A stretch of 64,000 bases of DNA, taken from contig NZ_AJVF01000039.1 in NCBI RefSeq assembly GCF_000262045.1, forward strand, positions 868,001 through 932,000, given 5' to 3'. Every line of letters starts with the position of its first letter. The stretch's first letter is position 1. Below are positions 55,833-64,000 of the stretch, one piece after another. Made by a program: the position numbers and the translations under genes. Source of the DNA: Bacillus siamensis KCTC 13613 (lineage in GTDB: Bacteria; Bacillota; Bacilli; Bacillales; Bacillaceae). The notes below the pieces were generated by a model that was given only the letters and a program-made list of their open reading frames with translations, did not search any database and had not been told where the DNA came from.

Positions 55833-57005
55833 ATGGAGAACTTTACGTACTACAATCCGACGAAACTGATTTTCGGAAAAGGCCAAATCGACCAATTGAA
55901 AAAAGAGCTGAAACAATACGGGAAAAACGTGCTGCTTGTATACGGAGGCGGCAGCATTAAGCGAAACGGCCTGTATGACCAAGTAACAGGCATCTTAAAA
56001 GAAGAAGGCGCAGCCGTTTATGAGCTTGCGGGCGTTGAACCGAATCCGCGTCTGGCAACGGTGAATAAAGGAATTGAGCTGTGCAGACAGCATGAAATTG
56101 ATTTTCTTCTCGCAGTCGGCGGCGGAAGTGTCATCGACTGTACAAAAGCGATTGCGGCCGGAGCGAAGTATGACGGAGACGCATGGGACATTTACAGCAA
56201 AAAAGTAACGGCACAGGACGCGCTTCCGTTCGGCACGGTGCTGACGCTTGCGGCGACAGGCTCTGAAATGAACCCTGATTCCGTTATCACAAATTGGGAA
56301 ACGAATGAAAAATACGTATGGGGCAGCGATGTCACTCATCCGCGTTTCTCCATTTTAGACCCTGAGAATACATTCAGCGTTCCGGAAAACCAAACCGTAT
56401 ACGGCATGGTGGATATGATGAGCCACGTATTCGAACAATACTTCCACAATGTTGAAAATACGCCGCTTCAGGACAGAATGTGCTTTGCGGTGCTTCAGAC
56501 GGTGATTGAAACAGCGCCGAAACTTTTGGAAGACCTCGGGAACTACAAGCATCGCGAAACGATTTTATACGCGGGTACGATCGCTTTAAACGGCACGCTG
56601 CAAATGGGCTATTTCGGCGATTGGGCTTCCCACACGATGGAGCACGCCGTATCAGCGGTTTATGACATCCCTCACGCGGGAGGACTTGCGATTCTGTTCC
56701 CGAATTGGATGAGATACACGCTTGATACAAATGTAGACCGTTTTAAAAACCTCATGCTCAACATGTTTGACATTGATACCGAAGGCAAAACAGATAAAGA
56801 AATTGCTTTAGAAGGAATCGATAAGTTATCAGCGTTCTGGTCAAGCCTCGGCGCGCCGTCCCGTCTTGCTGATTATGACATCGGCGAAGACAAGCTTGAG
56901 CTGATCGCAGATATCGCCGCAAAAGAAATGGAACACGGCGGATTCGGCAATTTCCAAAAACTGAACAAAGATGACGTGCTTGCCATCCTGAAGGCGTCTC
57001 TGTAA
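55833..57005 (+). CDS. yugK: YugK, iron-containing NADH-dependent alcohol (butanol) dehydrogenase
   Basis: A 390-residue paralogue of YugJ with the same motifs ([42 protein letters not shown]), so all metal ligands are kept. TGGAGG lies before the ATG. The two genes are separated by a terminator and so can be expressed apart. Similarity is even along the length, which points to an old duplication without a recent conversion tract that I can see. Confidence 0.9.
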   Translation: MENFTYYNPTKLIFGKGQIDQLKKELKQYGKNVLLVYGGGSIKRNGLYDQVTGILKEEGAAVYELAGVEPNPRLATVNKGIELCRQHEIDFLLAVGGGSVIDCTKAIAAGAKYDGDAWDIYSKKVTAQDALPFGTVLTLAATGSEMNPDSVITNWETNEKYVWGSDVTHPRFSILDPENTFSVPENQTVYGMVDMMSHVFEQYFHNVENTPLQDRMCFAVLQTVIETAPKLLEDLGNYKHRETILYAGTIALNGTLQMGYFGDWASHTMEHAVSAVYDIPHAGGLAILFPNWMRYTLDTNVDRFKNLMLNMFDIDTEGKTDKEIALEGIDKLSAFWSSLGAPSRLADYDIGEDKLELIADIAAKEMEHGGFGNFQKLNKDDVLAILKASL

Positions 57006-57098
57006 GATCCCATCCTGCAGATCTACCGGATTTTCTATGAGTGAATCAGGAGCAAGTGAAACACTCCTTGCACTGAAACAACTATGGAAAGTAAGAAT

Positions 57099-57133
57099 AA
57101 AAAAGAGCGCTGATTAAATCAGCGCTCTTTTTT
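57099..57133. terminator. Bidirectional terminator between yugK and the inserted hydrolase gene
   Basis: AAAAAAGAGCGCTGATT / AATCAGCGCTCTTTTTT perfect stem-loop; the right end overlaps the stop of the minus-strand gene. Confidence 0.92.
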
Positions 57134-57776
57134 ATGCATTCTGTGTACTAAGATCTCGCTGCGCCCCCATATAGCTCCCCATTAAGTTTTGGTAACCAGG
57201 AAGATGACTGGAAATTAATGCGCCAAACCCTTCAACATCGTTGCGCCAATCACGTTGTAACTCGCATGCTACACTAAACCAGTTCATAAGCTGTGCGCCC
57301 CCATGAGCCATACGGGTTAATGATGCATCTGCTACTTGCTTACTGAATGTTCCCGAAGCATCTGTCACAACAAACACTTCGTAACCTGCCTTGATTGCGG
57401 AAAGTGCAGGAAACGCAACGCAGACATCTGTAACTACACCTGCGATAATAAGTTGTTTTTTCCCAGTCGCTTCAATGGCTTTCACAAAGTCTTCATTATC
57501 CCATGCATTAATTTGTCCTGGACGCGCTATTTTTGGTGCATCAGGAAAGAGATCCGTCAATTCCTGCATGAGTGGGCCATTAGGTCCATTTTCGAAACTC
57601 GTTGTTAAAATAACCGGTAAATCAAAGAATTTAGCCGTATCGCCAAGAGCCAATACATTATTCTTAAATTCATCAACACCATAGTCACGTACTAGACCGG
57701 AAATAAGGCCGGTTTGATGATCCACCAAAAGAACAGCAGCATCATCTTTTGAAAGACGGGAATAAAGATCAGACAT
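57132..57776 (-). CDS. Isochorismatase-family hydrolase (YcaC-like)
   Basis: A 214-residue cysteine hydrolase of the isochorismatase superfamily. The catalytic Asp is in VLLVDHQTG and the nucleophile Cys in GVVTDVCVAFPALSA. The pattern, including ALSAIKAGYEVFVVTDASG, is closest to the YcaC group of unknown substrate. ATG 57776 lies behind AAGGAGG. It sits between yugK and pgi, which are neighbours in laboratory B. subtilis. Codons are more AT-rich than in the flanking genes, so it looks acquired, together with the next gene. Confidence 0.85.
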   Translation of the reverse strand: MSDLYSRLSKDDAAVLLVDHQTGLISGLVRDYGVDEFKNNVLALGDTAKFFDLPVILTTSFENGPNGPLMQELTDLFPDAPKIARPGQINAWDNEDFVKAIEATGKKQLIIAGVVTDVCVAFPALSAIKAGYEVFVVTDASGTFSKQVADASLTRMAHGGAQLMNWFSVACELQRDWRNDVEGFGALISSHLPGYQNLMGSYMGAQRDLSTQNA

Positions 57777-57879
57777 TTTATCATCCTCCTTAAATTCATT
57801 AAGTAAGTTTGTCAAAGGCATCTAAGAATTATGTAGAAAGCTTCTGAGGTGACTTTTAGTGAGGGTTATGATCCTTCTA

Positions 57880-58446
57880 TTAATCTAGAACGGGAACCGG
57901 AGCATGATCAATCCAATGGATGAACTGTTGTAAATAGCGTTGAAGATAACGGTTTGTTTGTTCATCCGTAAGTATGTTTTGAGTGGAATCAATTTTCTCA
58001 TGGACTTGCGAAATCAGCATTTTTTGAAAGGGCAGCACATTGACTTGCATAGCTTCGAGTACTTCTCTCATTTGCATTTGGCTAAAGGCAGTACCGAACC
58101 CTCCGGGGGTTGCTCCGATTAAGCCAACCGGTTTTCTGTTGAACACAGAAGAGGTCCGAGGTCTCGATGCCCAGTCCAATGCATTTTTTAATACCCCCGG
58201 CATTCCGGAATTGTACTCTGGACTTACAATGATGACGCCGTCAACGTCTTGTATATCTGCTCTAAAGGATGTTACGGATTCTGGCGCTCCGGCCATTTCT
58301 AAATCTTCGTTAAAAAAAGGAAGACGGTCTATTTCAATCCAACGAAATTGCGCCGAATGATCCAAGTCAATCAATGATTGAGCAATTGCTCGATTATACG
58401 AGTTTTTTCGTAAACTTCCACAAATAAGACCAATGGTTTTAGTCAT
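57880..58446 (-). CDS. NADPH-dependent FMN reductase family protein
   Basis: A 188-residue flavodoxin-like reductase. The FMN phosphate loop is GSLRKNSYN (residues 11-19) and the isoalloxazine-contacting segment is SPEYNSGMPGVLKNALDW. ATG 58446 follows GGGAGGTGAT. It lies 103 bases upstream of the isochorismatase-family gene on the same strand, and the two may form an operon. Such reductases act on quinones, azo dyes or chromate; the substrate here is unknown. Confidence 0.87.
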   Translation of the reverse strand: MTKTIGLICGSLRKNSYNRAIAQSLIDLDHSAQFRWIEIDRLPFFNEDLEMAGAPESVTSFRADIQDVDGVIIVSPEYNSGMPGVLKNALDWASRPRTSSVFNRKPVGLIGATPGGFGTAFSQMQMREVLEAMQVNVLPFQKMLISQVHEKIDSTQNILTDEQTNRYLQRYLQQFIHWIDHAPVPVLD

Positions 58447-58527
58447 AAAATCACCTCCCGGTTTAAAATTATTTTCATCTTAACATGATAACCCAAATAT
58501 AGACACTATTTTTAAAAATGGAAGTAT

Positions 58528-58716
58528 TTGATTTATCGTGCGTGCATTCACCTTTACTGCATTTTTCGTCATCTGATTAGTGATCCTTCTCACCATGCAT
58601 ACAAATATAACGTTCTGTACAATACCTATCTCAAAACCGAGATATTTTATGAAAAAATGAATGCGTCTTTAGCGCAAATCCCGTATCCGTCAGGCCTTCT
58701 TCATGACTTGATTTAG
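58528..58716 (+). pseudogene. Possible gene remnant divergent from the FMN reductase gene
   Basis: An open frame of 62 codons starting with TTG and ending PYPSGLLHDLI. The second half (EIFYEKMNASLAQIP) looks like a real amphipathic C-terminus, but the first part has no ribosome site, and the frame seems to switch near 58,570. It may be what is left of a regulator or enzyme gene at the edge of the insertion. No family was recognised. The rest of 58447-58775 contains only the pgi leader. Confidence 0.3.
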
Positions 58717-58775
58717 AGGTAGAGTTCATATAAAGTGGAAGAGAAAACAATTCACCGTGATGGAGGGACAAGCAA

Positions 58776-60128
58776 ATGACGCATGTACGCTTTGATTACT
58801 CAAGAGCGTTACCTTTTTTCAATGAACATGAACTTACATACGCACGTGATTTCGTAAAAACGGCACACCATAATATCCATGAAAAAACAGGCGCCGGAAG
58901 CGACTTTTTAGGCTGGGTGGACCTCCCTGAAAACTACGATAAAGAAGAATTTGCGCGCATTAAAAAAAGCGCTGAAAAAATCAAATCAGATTCAGACGTG
59001 CTTCTCGTCGTCGGAATCGGCGGTTCATACTTAGGCGCCCGCGCGGCGATTGAAGCGCTCAACCATTCTTTCTATAATGTCCTGCCGAAAGATAAACGCA
59101 AAAACCCTCAAGTCATCTTTATCGGCAACAATATCAGCTCAACTTATATGAAAGACGTTATGGATCTTTTGGAAGACGCTGATTTCTCTATCAATGTCAT
59201 TTCTAAGTCAGGAACGACGACGGAACCTGCCATCGCTTTCCGGATTTTCCGCAAACTTCTTGAAGAAAAATACGGAAAAGAAGAAGCGAAAGCGCGGATT
59301 TACGCGACAACTGACAAAGAGCGCGGCGCTTTAAAAACGCTTTCTAACGAAGAAGGCTTCGAATCATTCGTTATTCCTGATGATGTCGGCGGACGTTTCT
59401 CCGTTCTGACTGCGGTGGGTCTTCTGCCGATTGCGGTAAGCGGGGCTGATATCGACGAAATGATGAAGGGCGCGTTTGATGCAAGCAAAGACTTTTCCAG
59501 CTCGGAATTAGAAGAGAATGCGGCTTACCAATATGCCGTCGTCCGCAACGTTCTGTACAATAAAGGCAGAACCATTGAAATGCTCATTAACTACGAGCCA
59601 GCCCTGCAGTACTTTGCAGAATGGTGGAAGCAGCTCTTCGGTGAAAGTGAAGGAAAAGACGAGAAAGGAATTTATCCTTCCTCCGCTAACTTCTCAACAG
59701 ACCTTCACTCTCTCGGCCAATACGTGCAGGAAGGCAGACGCGATCTGTTTGAAACTGTATTAAACGTAGAAAAACCGAAGCATGAGCTGACAATTGAAGA
59801 AGCGGAAAATGATCTCGACGGCTTAAACTACTTAGCCGGCAAAACGGTCGATTTCGTCAATAAAAAAGCGTTCCAAGGTACGATGCTGGCTCATACAGAC
59901 GGAAAAGTGCCGAACTTAATCGTCAACATTCCGGAGCTTAATGCATATACATTTGGATATCTCGTCTATTTCTTTGAAAAAGCGGTGGCAATGAGCGGTT
60001 ATCTGCTCGGAGTTAACCCGTTTGATCAGCCGGGTGTTGAAGCCTACAAGGTGAACATGTTCGCGCTTCTCGGCAAACCGGGCTTTGAAGAGAAAAAAGC
60101 AGAGCTTGAAAAACGCCTTGAGAAATAA
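58776..60128 (+). CDS. pgi: Glucose-6-phosphate isomerase
   Basis: A 450-residue glycolytic enzyme interconverting glucose-6-phosphate and fructose-6-phosphate. Signatures: [23 protein letters not shown] and [20 protein letters not shown]. The catalytic glutamate region is in the [18 protein letters not shown] block. The length is typical of Firmicute enzymes. A GGAGGGA ribosome site lies before the ATG. Monocistronic, with a strong terminator. Confidence 0.97.
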   Translation: MTHVRFDYSRALPFFNEHELTYARDFVKTAHHNIHEKTGAGSDFLGWVDLPENYDKEEFARIKKSAEKIKSDSDVLLVVGIGGSYLGARAAIEALNHSFYNVLPKDKRKNPQVIFIGNNISSTYMKDVMDLLEDADFSINVISKSGTTTEPAIAFRIFRKLLEEKYGKEEAKARIYATTDKERGALKTLSNEEGFESFVIPDDVGGRFSVLTAVGLLPIAVSGADIDEMMKGAFDASKDFSSSELEENAAYQYAVVRNVLYNKGRTIEMLINYEPALQYFAEWWKQLFGESEGKDEKGIYPSSANFSTDLHSLGQYVQEGRRDLFETVLNVEKPKHELTIEEAENDLDGLNYLAGKTVDFVNKKAFQGTMLAHTDGKVPNLIVNIPELNAYTFGYLVYFFEKAVAMSGYLLGVNPFDQPGVEAYKVNMFALLGKPGFEEKKAELEKRLEK

Positions 60129-60135
60129 AAAGAAT

Positions 60136-60166
60136 GGCTGGCCCGCATGACGGGTCAGCCTTTTTT
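60136..60166 (+). terminator. Terminator after pgi
   Basis: GGCTGGCCCG / CGGGTCAGCC stem (one G-U) and six T residues. Confidence 0.92.
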
Positions 60167-60191
60167 AAACCGTGAAAGGTGTGATGATGAA

Positions 60192-60545
60192 TTGACACGG
60201 CTCTTATGTAAGCATACCGTCATTTCCTTCTGTTCCGCTGCTATTGTCTTTTTTGCGCTGAACCCGTCCTCTGCTTCCCTCTTACAAACGATCTTTTTTT
60301 TCGCTCTTCCCCTCGGCTTGTTTACGGATATGGTCCGGCTGAAACTGAAGATGGGCCGGATGCATTCGCTCATTACGAAGTGCTGTCTGTATGCCGTCGT
60401 TTTCCTCATTTCGCCGGATGCCGCTCTCTCCGCAATTGTGACGTATGTTCTGATTGAATGCGCCGTTACCTCTTTTCAGCGTCTGTCTGCTGCTCCTGAT
60501 TCTTTGCGGAAGCCGTATGAAGATATCGCAGACCGGGGACGCTAA
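60192..60545 (+). CDS. yugM: YugM, small membrane protein
   Basis: A 117-residue protein with three or four hydrophobic segments (VISFCSAAIVFFAL, LLQTIFFFALPLGLF, CCLYAVVFLI, and a last one at SAIVTYVLIECAVTSF). The start is taken as TTG 60192 behind AAAGGTGTGAT. The longer in-frame ATG at 60147 lies inside the pgi terminator. Sequence and place match YugM. Function unknown. Confidence 0.78.
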   Translation: MTRLLCKHTVISFCSAAIVFFALNPSSASLLQTIFFFALPLGLFTDMVRLKLKMGRMHSLITKCCLYAVVFLISPDAALSAIVTYVLIECAVTSFQRLSAAPDSLRKPYEDIADRGR

Positions 60546-60567
60546 AGACTAAAAGGAGCGTATTTAC

Positions 60568-60972
60568 ATGATCAGCATACCATCTTCACTTGAAGGACAG
60601 TCTTTTTTACTCCGCGAATTGGAACAGGTGCTGAAACCGATCGGTTATACCATCGGAGGCGGCTGGGAATATGACCGGGGATTCTTTGATTACAAAATTT
60701 CCGATCAGGACGGCTATTTGTTTCTCCGTATCCCTGTTGAAGCAAATAAAGGACGCCTTGATGAACGGGGAACGGCCGTTACAATCGGCACACCCTTTTT
60801 GCTGAGGCACGTCTATCAGCAGGAAACGGATGATGCAGCAGGCGGCGGAGTTTTTGAATCATTATTCAACCAATTCTCCGAGCCGAAACGCCGGGATGCG
60901 GCAATTGACCGCTCATATATAGATATCGGCATCTCGCTCGTGAAAGAGCTGGAAGATGTCCTGCTGCATTAA
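60568..60972 (+). CDS. yugN: YugN, YugN-like family protein
   Basis: A 134-residue soluble protein of the YugN-like family (SSLEGQSFLLRELEQVLKPIG, GGGWEYDRGFFDYKI). AAAAGGAGC lies before the ATG. It ends 4 bases inside the convergent yugO gene. No catalytic signature. Function unknown. Confidence 0.83.
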   Translation: MISIPSSLEGQSFLLRELEQVLKPIGYTIGGGWEYDRGFFDYKISDQDGYLFLRIPVEANKGRLDERGTAVTIGTPFLLRHVYQQETDDAAGGGVFESLFNQFSEPKRRDAAIDRSYIDIGISLVKELEDVLLH

Positions 60973-61955
60973 AGCGCCAAAAAAAGATCAGTACTGAGCA
61001 CTTGGTATGACAGAGGAGGGGTCAGCATCGGCCCCTCTTCTTTTTGTATGCCGATAATCGTTGTATTCCGTTTGAGATAATAGCGCGCACAATCATGATA
61101 AGAGGAGCCTTTTAATTCCTCGGGGACGGGAATGATGCGAACCTTTTTCTCCAGCGTCAGGTCGGACAGCGTCTGCGGCTTGGCAAGCTGCATCTTGACC
61201 CGGTAATGCTCAAACATCACCCGGCTCGACAGGCGTGATGTGCACAGAATCTTATTGGCTCCTGCACGTTCGGCGTTTTTGACATACCGTTCCGTTAAAA
61301 TCTCCACGATACAATAAACGGACGGATGCAACCCTTTGATGGCGAGAAGCGTTAATACCGACAGCATATCAGCTTCGGATTCATTTTTCTGCTGGTCTGC
61401 TGTCAGAATGACGGTATCGGCTTCCGTAATATTCGCTTTATTGAGCGTGCTGTCATCAGCAGCATGTCCGCGGATGAAATGGACATTTTCAATAAGCGGG
61501 CCTTCTCTTAATGAATCATCAATCAGGACGACAGTTTTTGACGGTGCGATGTGCTGCAGTTCTTTCAGCAGCATATGCGACTTCTCATTCCATCCGATAA
61601 GAATGACGTGCCCCTTGCCTTTAAAGGCGACTTTCCCTTCGATATAACGGTGCTGTTTGCTGAATACGGCTGAAGAAAGCGTAGCGAAATAGGCGGTCAC
61701 AAAACTCGCTCCGCTTAATACAAGCACCATGGCGGCAATCTGCCCGAGCGGAGTCTGCGGAACATAATCGCCATAACCGACCGTGGCTACCGTAATAACC
61801 GCCCACCAAACCCCTTCAAACACAGACGTGAATTGCTTCGGTTCAAGCATGTAAATCAATTGGCCGAACAATAAGATCAAGGCGATAATGATCAGTCCGA
61901 TCCGGATATATAACGGCCATCTCAGCCAGGTAATAAAGATACGGTTTGATTTCAT
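60969..61955 (-). CDS. yugO: YugO, potassium channel with RCK domain
   Basis: A 328-residue two-helix K+ channel. Membrane helices at about 15-36 and 75-97 flank the pore loop with the K+ selectivity filter TVGYGD (residues 58-63). A cytoplasmic RCK/TrkA-N domain follows (GHVILIGWNEKS, VVLIDDS, ADTVILTADQQKNES). In B. subtilis YugO carries K+ waves for electrical signalling in biofilms. The ATG overlaps the mstX stop (ATGA), so translation is coupled. Confidence 0.95.
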   Translation of the reverse strand: MKSNRIFITWLRWPLYIRIGLIIIALILLFGQLIYMLEPKQFTSVFEGVWWAVITVATVGYGDYVPQTPLGQIAAMVLVLSGASFVTAYFATLSSAVFSKQHRYIEGKVAFKGKGHVILIGWNEKSHMLLKELQHIAPSKTVVLIDDSLREGPLIENVHFIRGHAADDSTLNKANITEADTVILTADQQKNESEADMLSVLTLLAIKGLHPSVYCIVEILTERYVKNAERAGANKILCTSRLSSRVMFEHYRVKMQLAKPQTLSDLTLEKKVRIIPVPEELKGSSYHDCARYYLKRNTTIIGIQKEEGPMLTPPLSYQVLSTDLFLAL

Positions 61956-62206
61956 TCGGCCTGCTCCTCTTTCGACAAAGAGATGGACAAAATCTGCTTA
62001 ATAATGGTGTTTAATTTTTCATTCAGCTGTTCCTGCCCGTATGAGTCACGCGCCTGTCTGATTAAATCGGCCGTCTCATCCTCAAACTGAATGAGAGGTT
62101 CGTCGTTTTCCGATTCATTATAGAGCTGGATGAAGGCGTCAAGCCCCTCATTCATTCTGTCTATCGCATTGCTCAGCTTTTCTTTTTCGCCATTTGTCAC
62201 TTTCAT
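61952..62206 (-). CDS. mstX: Mistic (MstX), membrane-associated protein coupled to YugO
   Basis: An 84-residue acidic helical protein (MKVTNGEKEKLSNAIDRMNE). Mistic of B. subtilis 168 has about 110 residues with an N-terminal extension; here an in-frame TGA lies three codons before the ATG, so only the short form can be made. It associates with the membrane without a signal sequence and is co-expressed with the K+ channel. It overlaps yugO by 4 bases. Confidence 0.92.
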   Translation of the reverse strand: MKVTNGEKEKLSNAIDRMNEGLDAFIQLYNESENDEPLIQFEDETADLIRQARDSYGQEQLNEKLNTIIKQILSISLSKEEQAE

Positions 62207-62338
62207 GATGGATCACACCTGTATCTTTTTTATACAGTATGTCCCAGTTCGTTTGATGTCTTTCAAAAATCAGTGAAAACATATTCACCTTCATTTTTTC
62301 ATATGATAAAGAAAGCGGACCGAAAAAGGGTGAGTCAG

Positions 62339-62602
62339 ATGACAGTTATTCAAAAACTGCTGGCGGCGCTGGCCGGAGCGCAGCTGCTCGCTTCAGCGGC
62401 CGTATTGCTTATTTTCGATTTAAATGGATATGATCATATGTCCGGCAGCTTTTCATGGGTCGCTTTCGCAAAAGGGACTGTCGGCACGTTTCCGTTTTAT
62501 ACTGCAATGGCCGGATGTGTTCTGATTTTGCTCGGAGGATTGATTCCTGTCAGAAAAAAGAAGCGGATTTCTGTACAGGAAAGCGGGCAATCATTAAAAT
62601 AA
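62339..62602 (+). CDS. Small two-helix membrane protein
   Basis: An 87-residue protein, ATG 62339 behind AAAGGGTGA. It has two hydrophobic segments (LLAALAGAQLLASAAVLLIF and FYTAMAGCVLILLGGLIPV) and a basic tail (RKKKRISVQ). Divergent from mstX and 46 bases before yugP. I recognise no family; a structural or regulatory membrane peptide is possible. Confidence 0.7.
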   Translation: MTVIQKLLAALAGAQLLASAAVLLIFDLNGYDHMSGSFSWVAFAKGTVGTFPFYTAMAGCVLILLGGLIPVRKKKRISVQESGQSLK

Positions 62603-62648
62603 TATATAAGCAGATCGTACGATATAAGAGAAAAAGGAAGAGGATAAT

Positions 62649-63326
62649 ATGCTGTTTGTCTTTTTAACAATTGCTGCATTGGGATTGTCGTTTTGGGCAC
62701 AATTTAAAGTGAAAAGTAATTTTCAGAAATACTCAGACGTGGAAGCTTCCAGTCAGCGGACCGGGGCGGAAACGGCAAGACGGATTCTTGATATAAACGG
62801 TTTATATGATGTGCCGGTAGAACCGGTAAGAGGCACTTTAACAGACCATTACGACCCGACGGAGCGGGTGGTGCGTTTATCTGAGCCGGTATATTACGGC
62901 CGCTCCATTTCCGCCATTTCCGTCGCTTCCCATGAAGTCGGACATGCTTTGCAGCACCAGGAATCTTACGGCGCGCTTGTGCTGAGGCACAAAATTTTTC
63001 CGGTCGTCAATTTTGCCTCCGGGGTCGCCCCTCTGCTTTTCTTGGGCGGAATGCTCCTTGGCAGCTTGAATTTAATCGGGCTCGGCATTATTTTGTTTTC
63101 TGCCGCTGTTTTTTTCCAGCTTGTCACACTGCCTGTCGAGTTTAATGCCAGCGCGAGGGCGAAGCGGATTATCGTGTCGGAAGGATTCATTCGCAACAGT
63201 GAAGAACACGGCGTGAATAAAGTGCTGAACGCCGCTGCGCTGACGTATGTGGCTGCGGCGCTCGTTTCATTATTCGAGCTGCTTCGTTTTGTGATGATTT
63301 TCTTAAATGGTCGTGATGAGAATTAA
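62649..63326 (+). CDS. yugP: YugP, membrane zinc metallopeptidase
   Basis: A 225-residue protein with an N-terminal helix (MLFVFLTIAALGLSFWAQF), the zinc-binding HExxH motif (SHEVGHALQHQ, His95/Glu96/His99) and two central membrane helices before a C-terminal one (PF04298 family). The gene ends 5 bases before a strong ribosome site that serves yugS. The substrate is unknown. AAAAAGGAAGAGG precedes the ATG. Confidence 0.92.
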   Translation: MLFVFLTIAALGLSFWAQFKVKSNFQKYSDVEASSQRTGAETARRILDINGLYDVPVEPVRGTLTDHYDPTERVVRLSEPVYYGRSISAISVASHEVGHALQHQESYGALVLRHKIFPVVNFASGVAPLLFLGGMLLGSLNLIGLGIILFSAAVFFQLVTLPVEFNASARAKRIIVSEGFIRNSEEHGVNKVLNAAALTYVAAALVSLFELLRFVMIFLNGRDEN

Positions 63327-63330
63327 CACG

Positions 63331-63370
63331 AAGGAGGTGGCCCCTTACCGTTTGCGGTAGGGGTTTTTTT
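63331..63370 (+). promoter_or_regulatory. Ribosome site and terminator-like hairpin before yugS
   Basis: AAGGAGGTGG (63331-63340) is followed at once by a 9-bp stem with one bulge (CCCC-T-TACCG / CGGTAGGGG, 63341-63363) and seven T residues, then the TTG start at 63369. Either it ends yugP transcription, or the folded stem brings the ribosome site within reach of the start. Confidence 0.7.
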
Positions 63371-64000
63371 GCTTATATTAAAACTGATTCTCATTTTGCT
63401 GTTAATCGGATTAACGGCCATCTTTGTCGCTGCGGAATTTGCGATTGTCAAAATCCGCGGTTCAAAAATTGCGGAGCTGGTTGAAACCGGAGACAGCCGG
63501 GCGCTTGCGGCGCACCGGGTGATTACAAATCTCGACGAGTATTTATCAGCGTGCCAGCTCGGCATTACGATTACGGCGCTCGGACTCGGCTGGCTCGGGG
63601 AACCGACGATTCAGCGGCTTCTTCATCCTGTTTTCAGTCTGATCGGAATGCCGTCACCCATTACGCACGTCGTCACGTTTATTGCGGCATTTATCGCCGT
63701 TACGTATCTGCACGTCGTCATCGGCGAGCTTGCGCCGAAAACGATATCCATTCAAAAAGCTGAAGCCGTCAGTCTGTGGACGGCAAAACCGCTCATCCTC
63801 TTTTATAAAGTGATGTATCCGTTTATCAAGCTGTTAAACGGCTCAGCCGGATTTTTGGTCAAGCTGTTCGGATTTCATTCGGTGAAAGAACATGAAGTCG
63901 TGGTCAGTGAAGAGGAATTGCGGCTGATTTTGTCTGAAAGCTATAAAAAAGGTCAAATCAATCAATCCGAATTCCGTTACGTCAACAAAATATTTGAATT
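63369..64000 (+). CDS. yugS: YugS, CNNM/CBS-domain transporter-like protein, N-terminal part (cut by window edge)
   Basis: The first 210 residues of a HlyC/CorC-type protein. The DUF21 (CNNM) membrane domain is clear: ILLLIGLTAIFVAAEFAIVK, LGITITALGLGWLGEPTIQ and the VIGELAPKTISIQ motif. CBS domains would follow beyond the edge; the linker EEELRLILSESYKKGQINQSE is the usual lead-in. The start is probably TTG 63369; no ATG or GTG lies in frame near it. Mg2+ or Co2+ transport is typical of relatives, not shown here. Confidence 0.85.
   Translation, partial: MLILKLILILLLIGLTAIFVAAEFAIVKIRGSKIAELVETGDSRALAAHRVITNLDEYLSACQLGITITALGLGWLGEPTIQRLLHPVFSLIGMPSPITHVVTFIAAFIAVTYLHVVIGELAPKTISIQKAEAVSLWTAKPLILFYKVMYPFIKLLNGSAGFLVKLFGFHSVKEHEVVVSEEELRLILSESYKKGQINQSEFRYVNKIFE

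Noticed and set aside
1-64000. CRISPR arrays, tRNA or rRNA genes, prophage or IS elements
   Set aside because: Looked for regular direct repeats, cloverleaf ends, integrase or transposase motifs; none seen.

Overview
The window is a stretch of a Gram-positive Bacillus chromosome of the B. subtilis group, most like B. velezensis / B. amyloliquefaciens. Gene content and order follow the B. subtilis dhbF-yuk-yue-com-mrp-nup-mal-kin-yug segment almost gene for gene. Shine-Dalgarno sites are strong (AAGGAGG type), TTG and GTG starts are frequent, and most operons end in GC-rich hairpins with T tracts. The species call is an inference from divergence and local gene content. There is no rRNA, tRNA, CRISPR array, prophage or insertion sequence.

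Layout. 1-1.7 kb: the 3' end of the bacillibactin synthetase gene dhbF and its MbtH-like partner. 1.7-4.9 kb: yukJ, alanine dehydrogenase ald and its activator adeR (minus strand). 5.2-16.1 kb: the WXG100 / type VII (Yuk) secretion operon yukE-yukD-yukC-yukBA-yueB-yueC, then yueD. 16.2-22.9 kb: small yue/yuz genes, the NAD salvage pair pncA-pncB, and the c-di-GMP phosphodiesterase pdeH. 22.9-28.5 kb: yuzC, then the quorum-sensing block degQ-comQ-comX-comP-comA-yuxO. 28.5-34.3 kb: the seven-gene Mrp Na+/H+ antiporter operon. 34.5-42.3 kb: yufS, the nupNOPQ guanosine ABC importer and the malate two-component system malK-malR. 42.4-50.5 kb: yufK, yuxK, pbpD, yuxJ and the sporulation-phosphorelay genes kapD, kapB, kinB, then patB. 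50.5-57 kb: yugE, yugF, alaR-alaT, yugI, yuzA and the tandem alcohol dehydrogenases yugJ/yugK. 57.1-58.7 kb: a short accessory insertion (isochorismatase-family hydrolase, NADPH-FMN reductase, a possible gene remnant). 58.8-64 kb: pgi, yugM, yugN, mstX-yugO, a small membrane protein, yugP and the start of yugS.

How the parts fit. ComQ modifies the ComX pre-pheromone, ComP senses it and phosphorylates ComA; a good ComA box lies upstream of degQ, whose product stimulates the DegS-DegU system. In B. subtilis DegU also drives the yuk secretion operon that sits in this window. KinB/KapB/KapD feed Spo0A, and Spo0A-box-like sites lie at the pdeH and alaR promoters. AdeR/Ald and AlaR/AlaT are two linked alanine circuits.

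Most notable points: a strongly divergent, AT-rich comQ-comX-comP(N-terminal) pherotype cassette whose ComX ends in DWKY; no maeN between nupQ and yufS although malK-malR is kept; a compact minus-strand element between alaT and yugI that looks like the relic of a type I toxin gene; a terminator-like hairpin lodged between the Shine-Dalgarno and start codon of yugS; an 11-bp perfect inverted repeat between adeR and yukE; and repeated GGACTAT/ATAGTCC motifs upstream of degQ.
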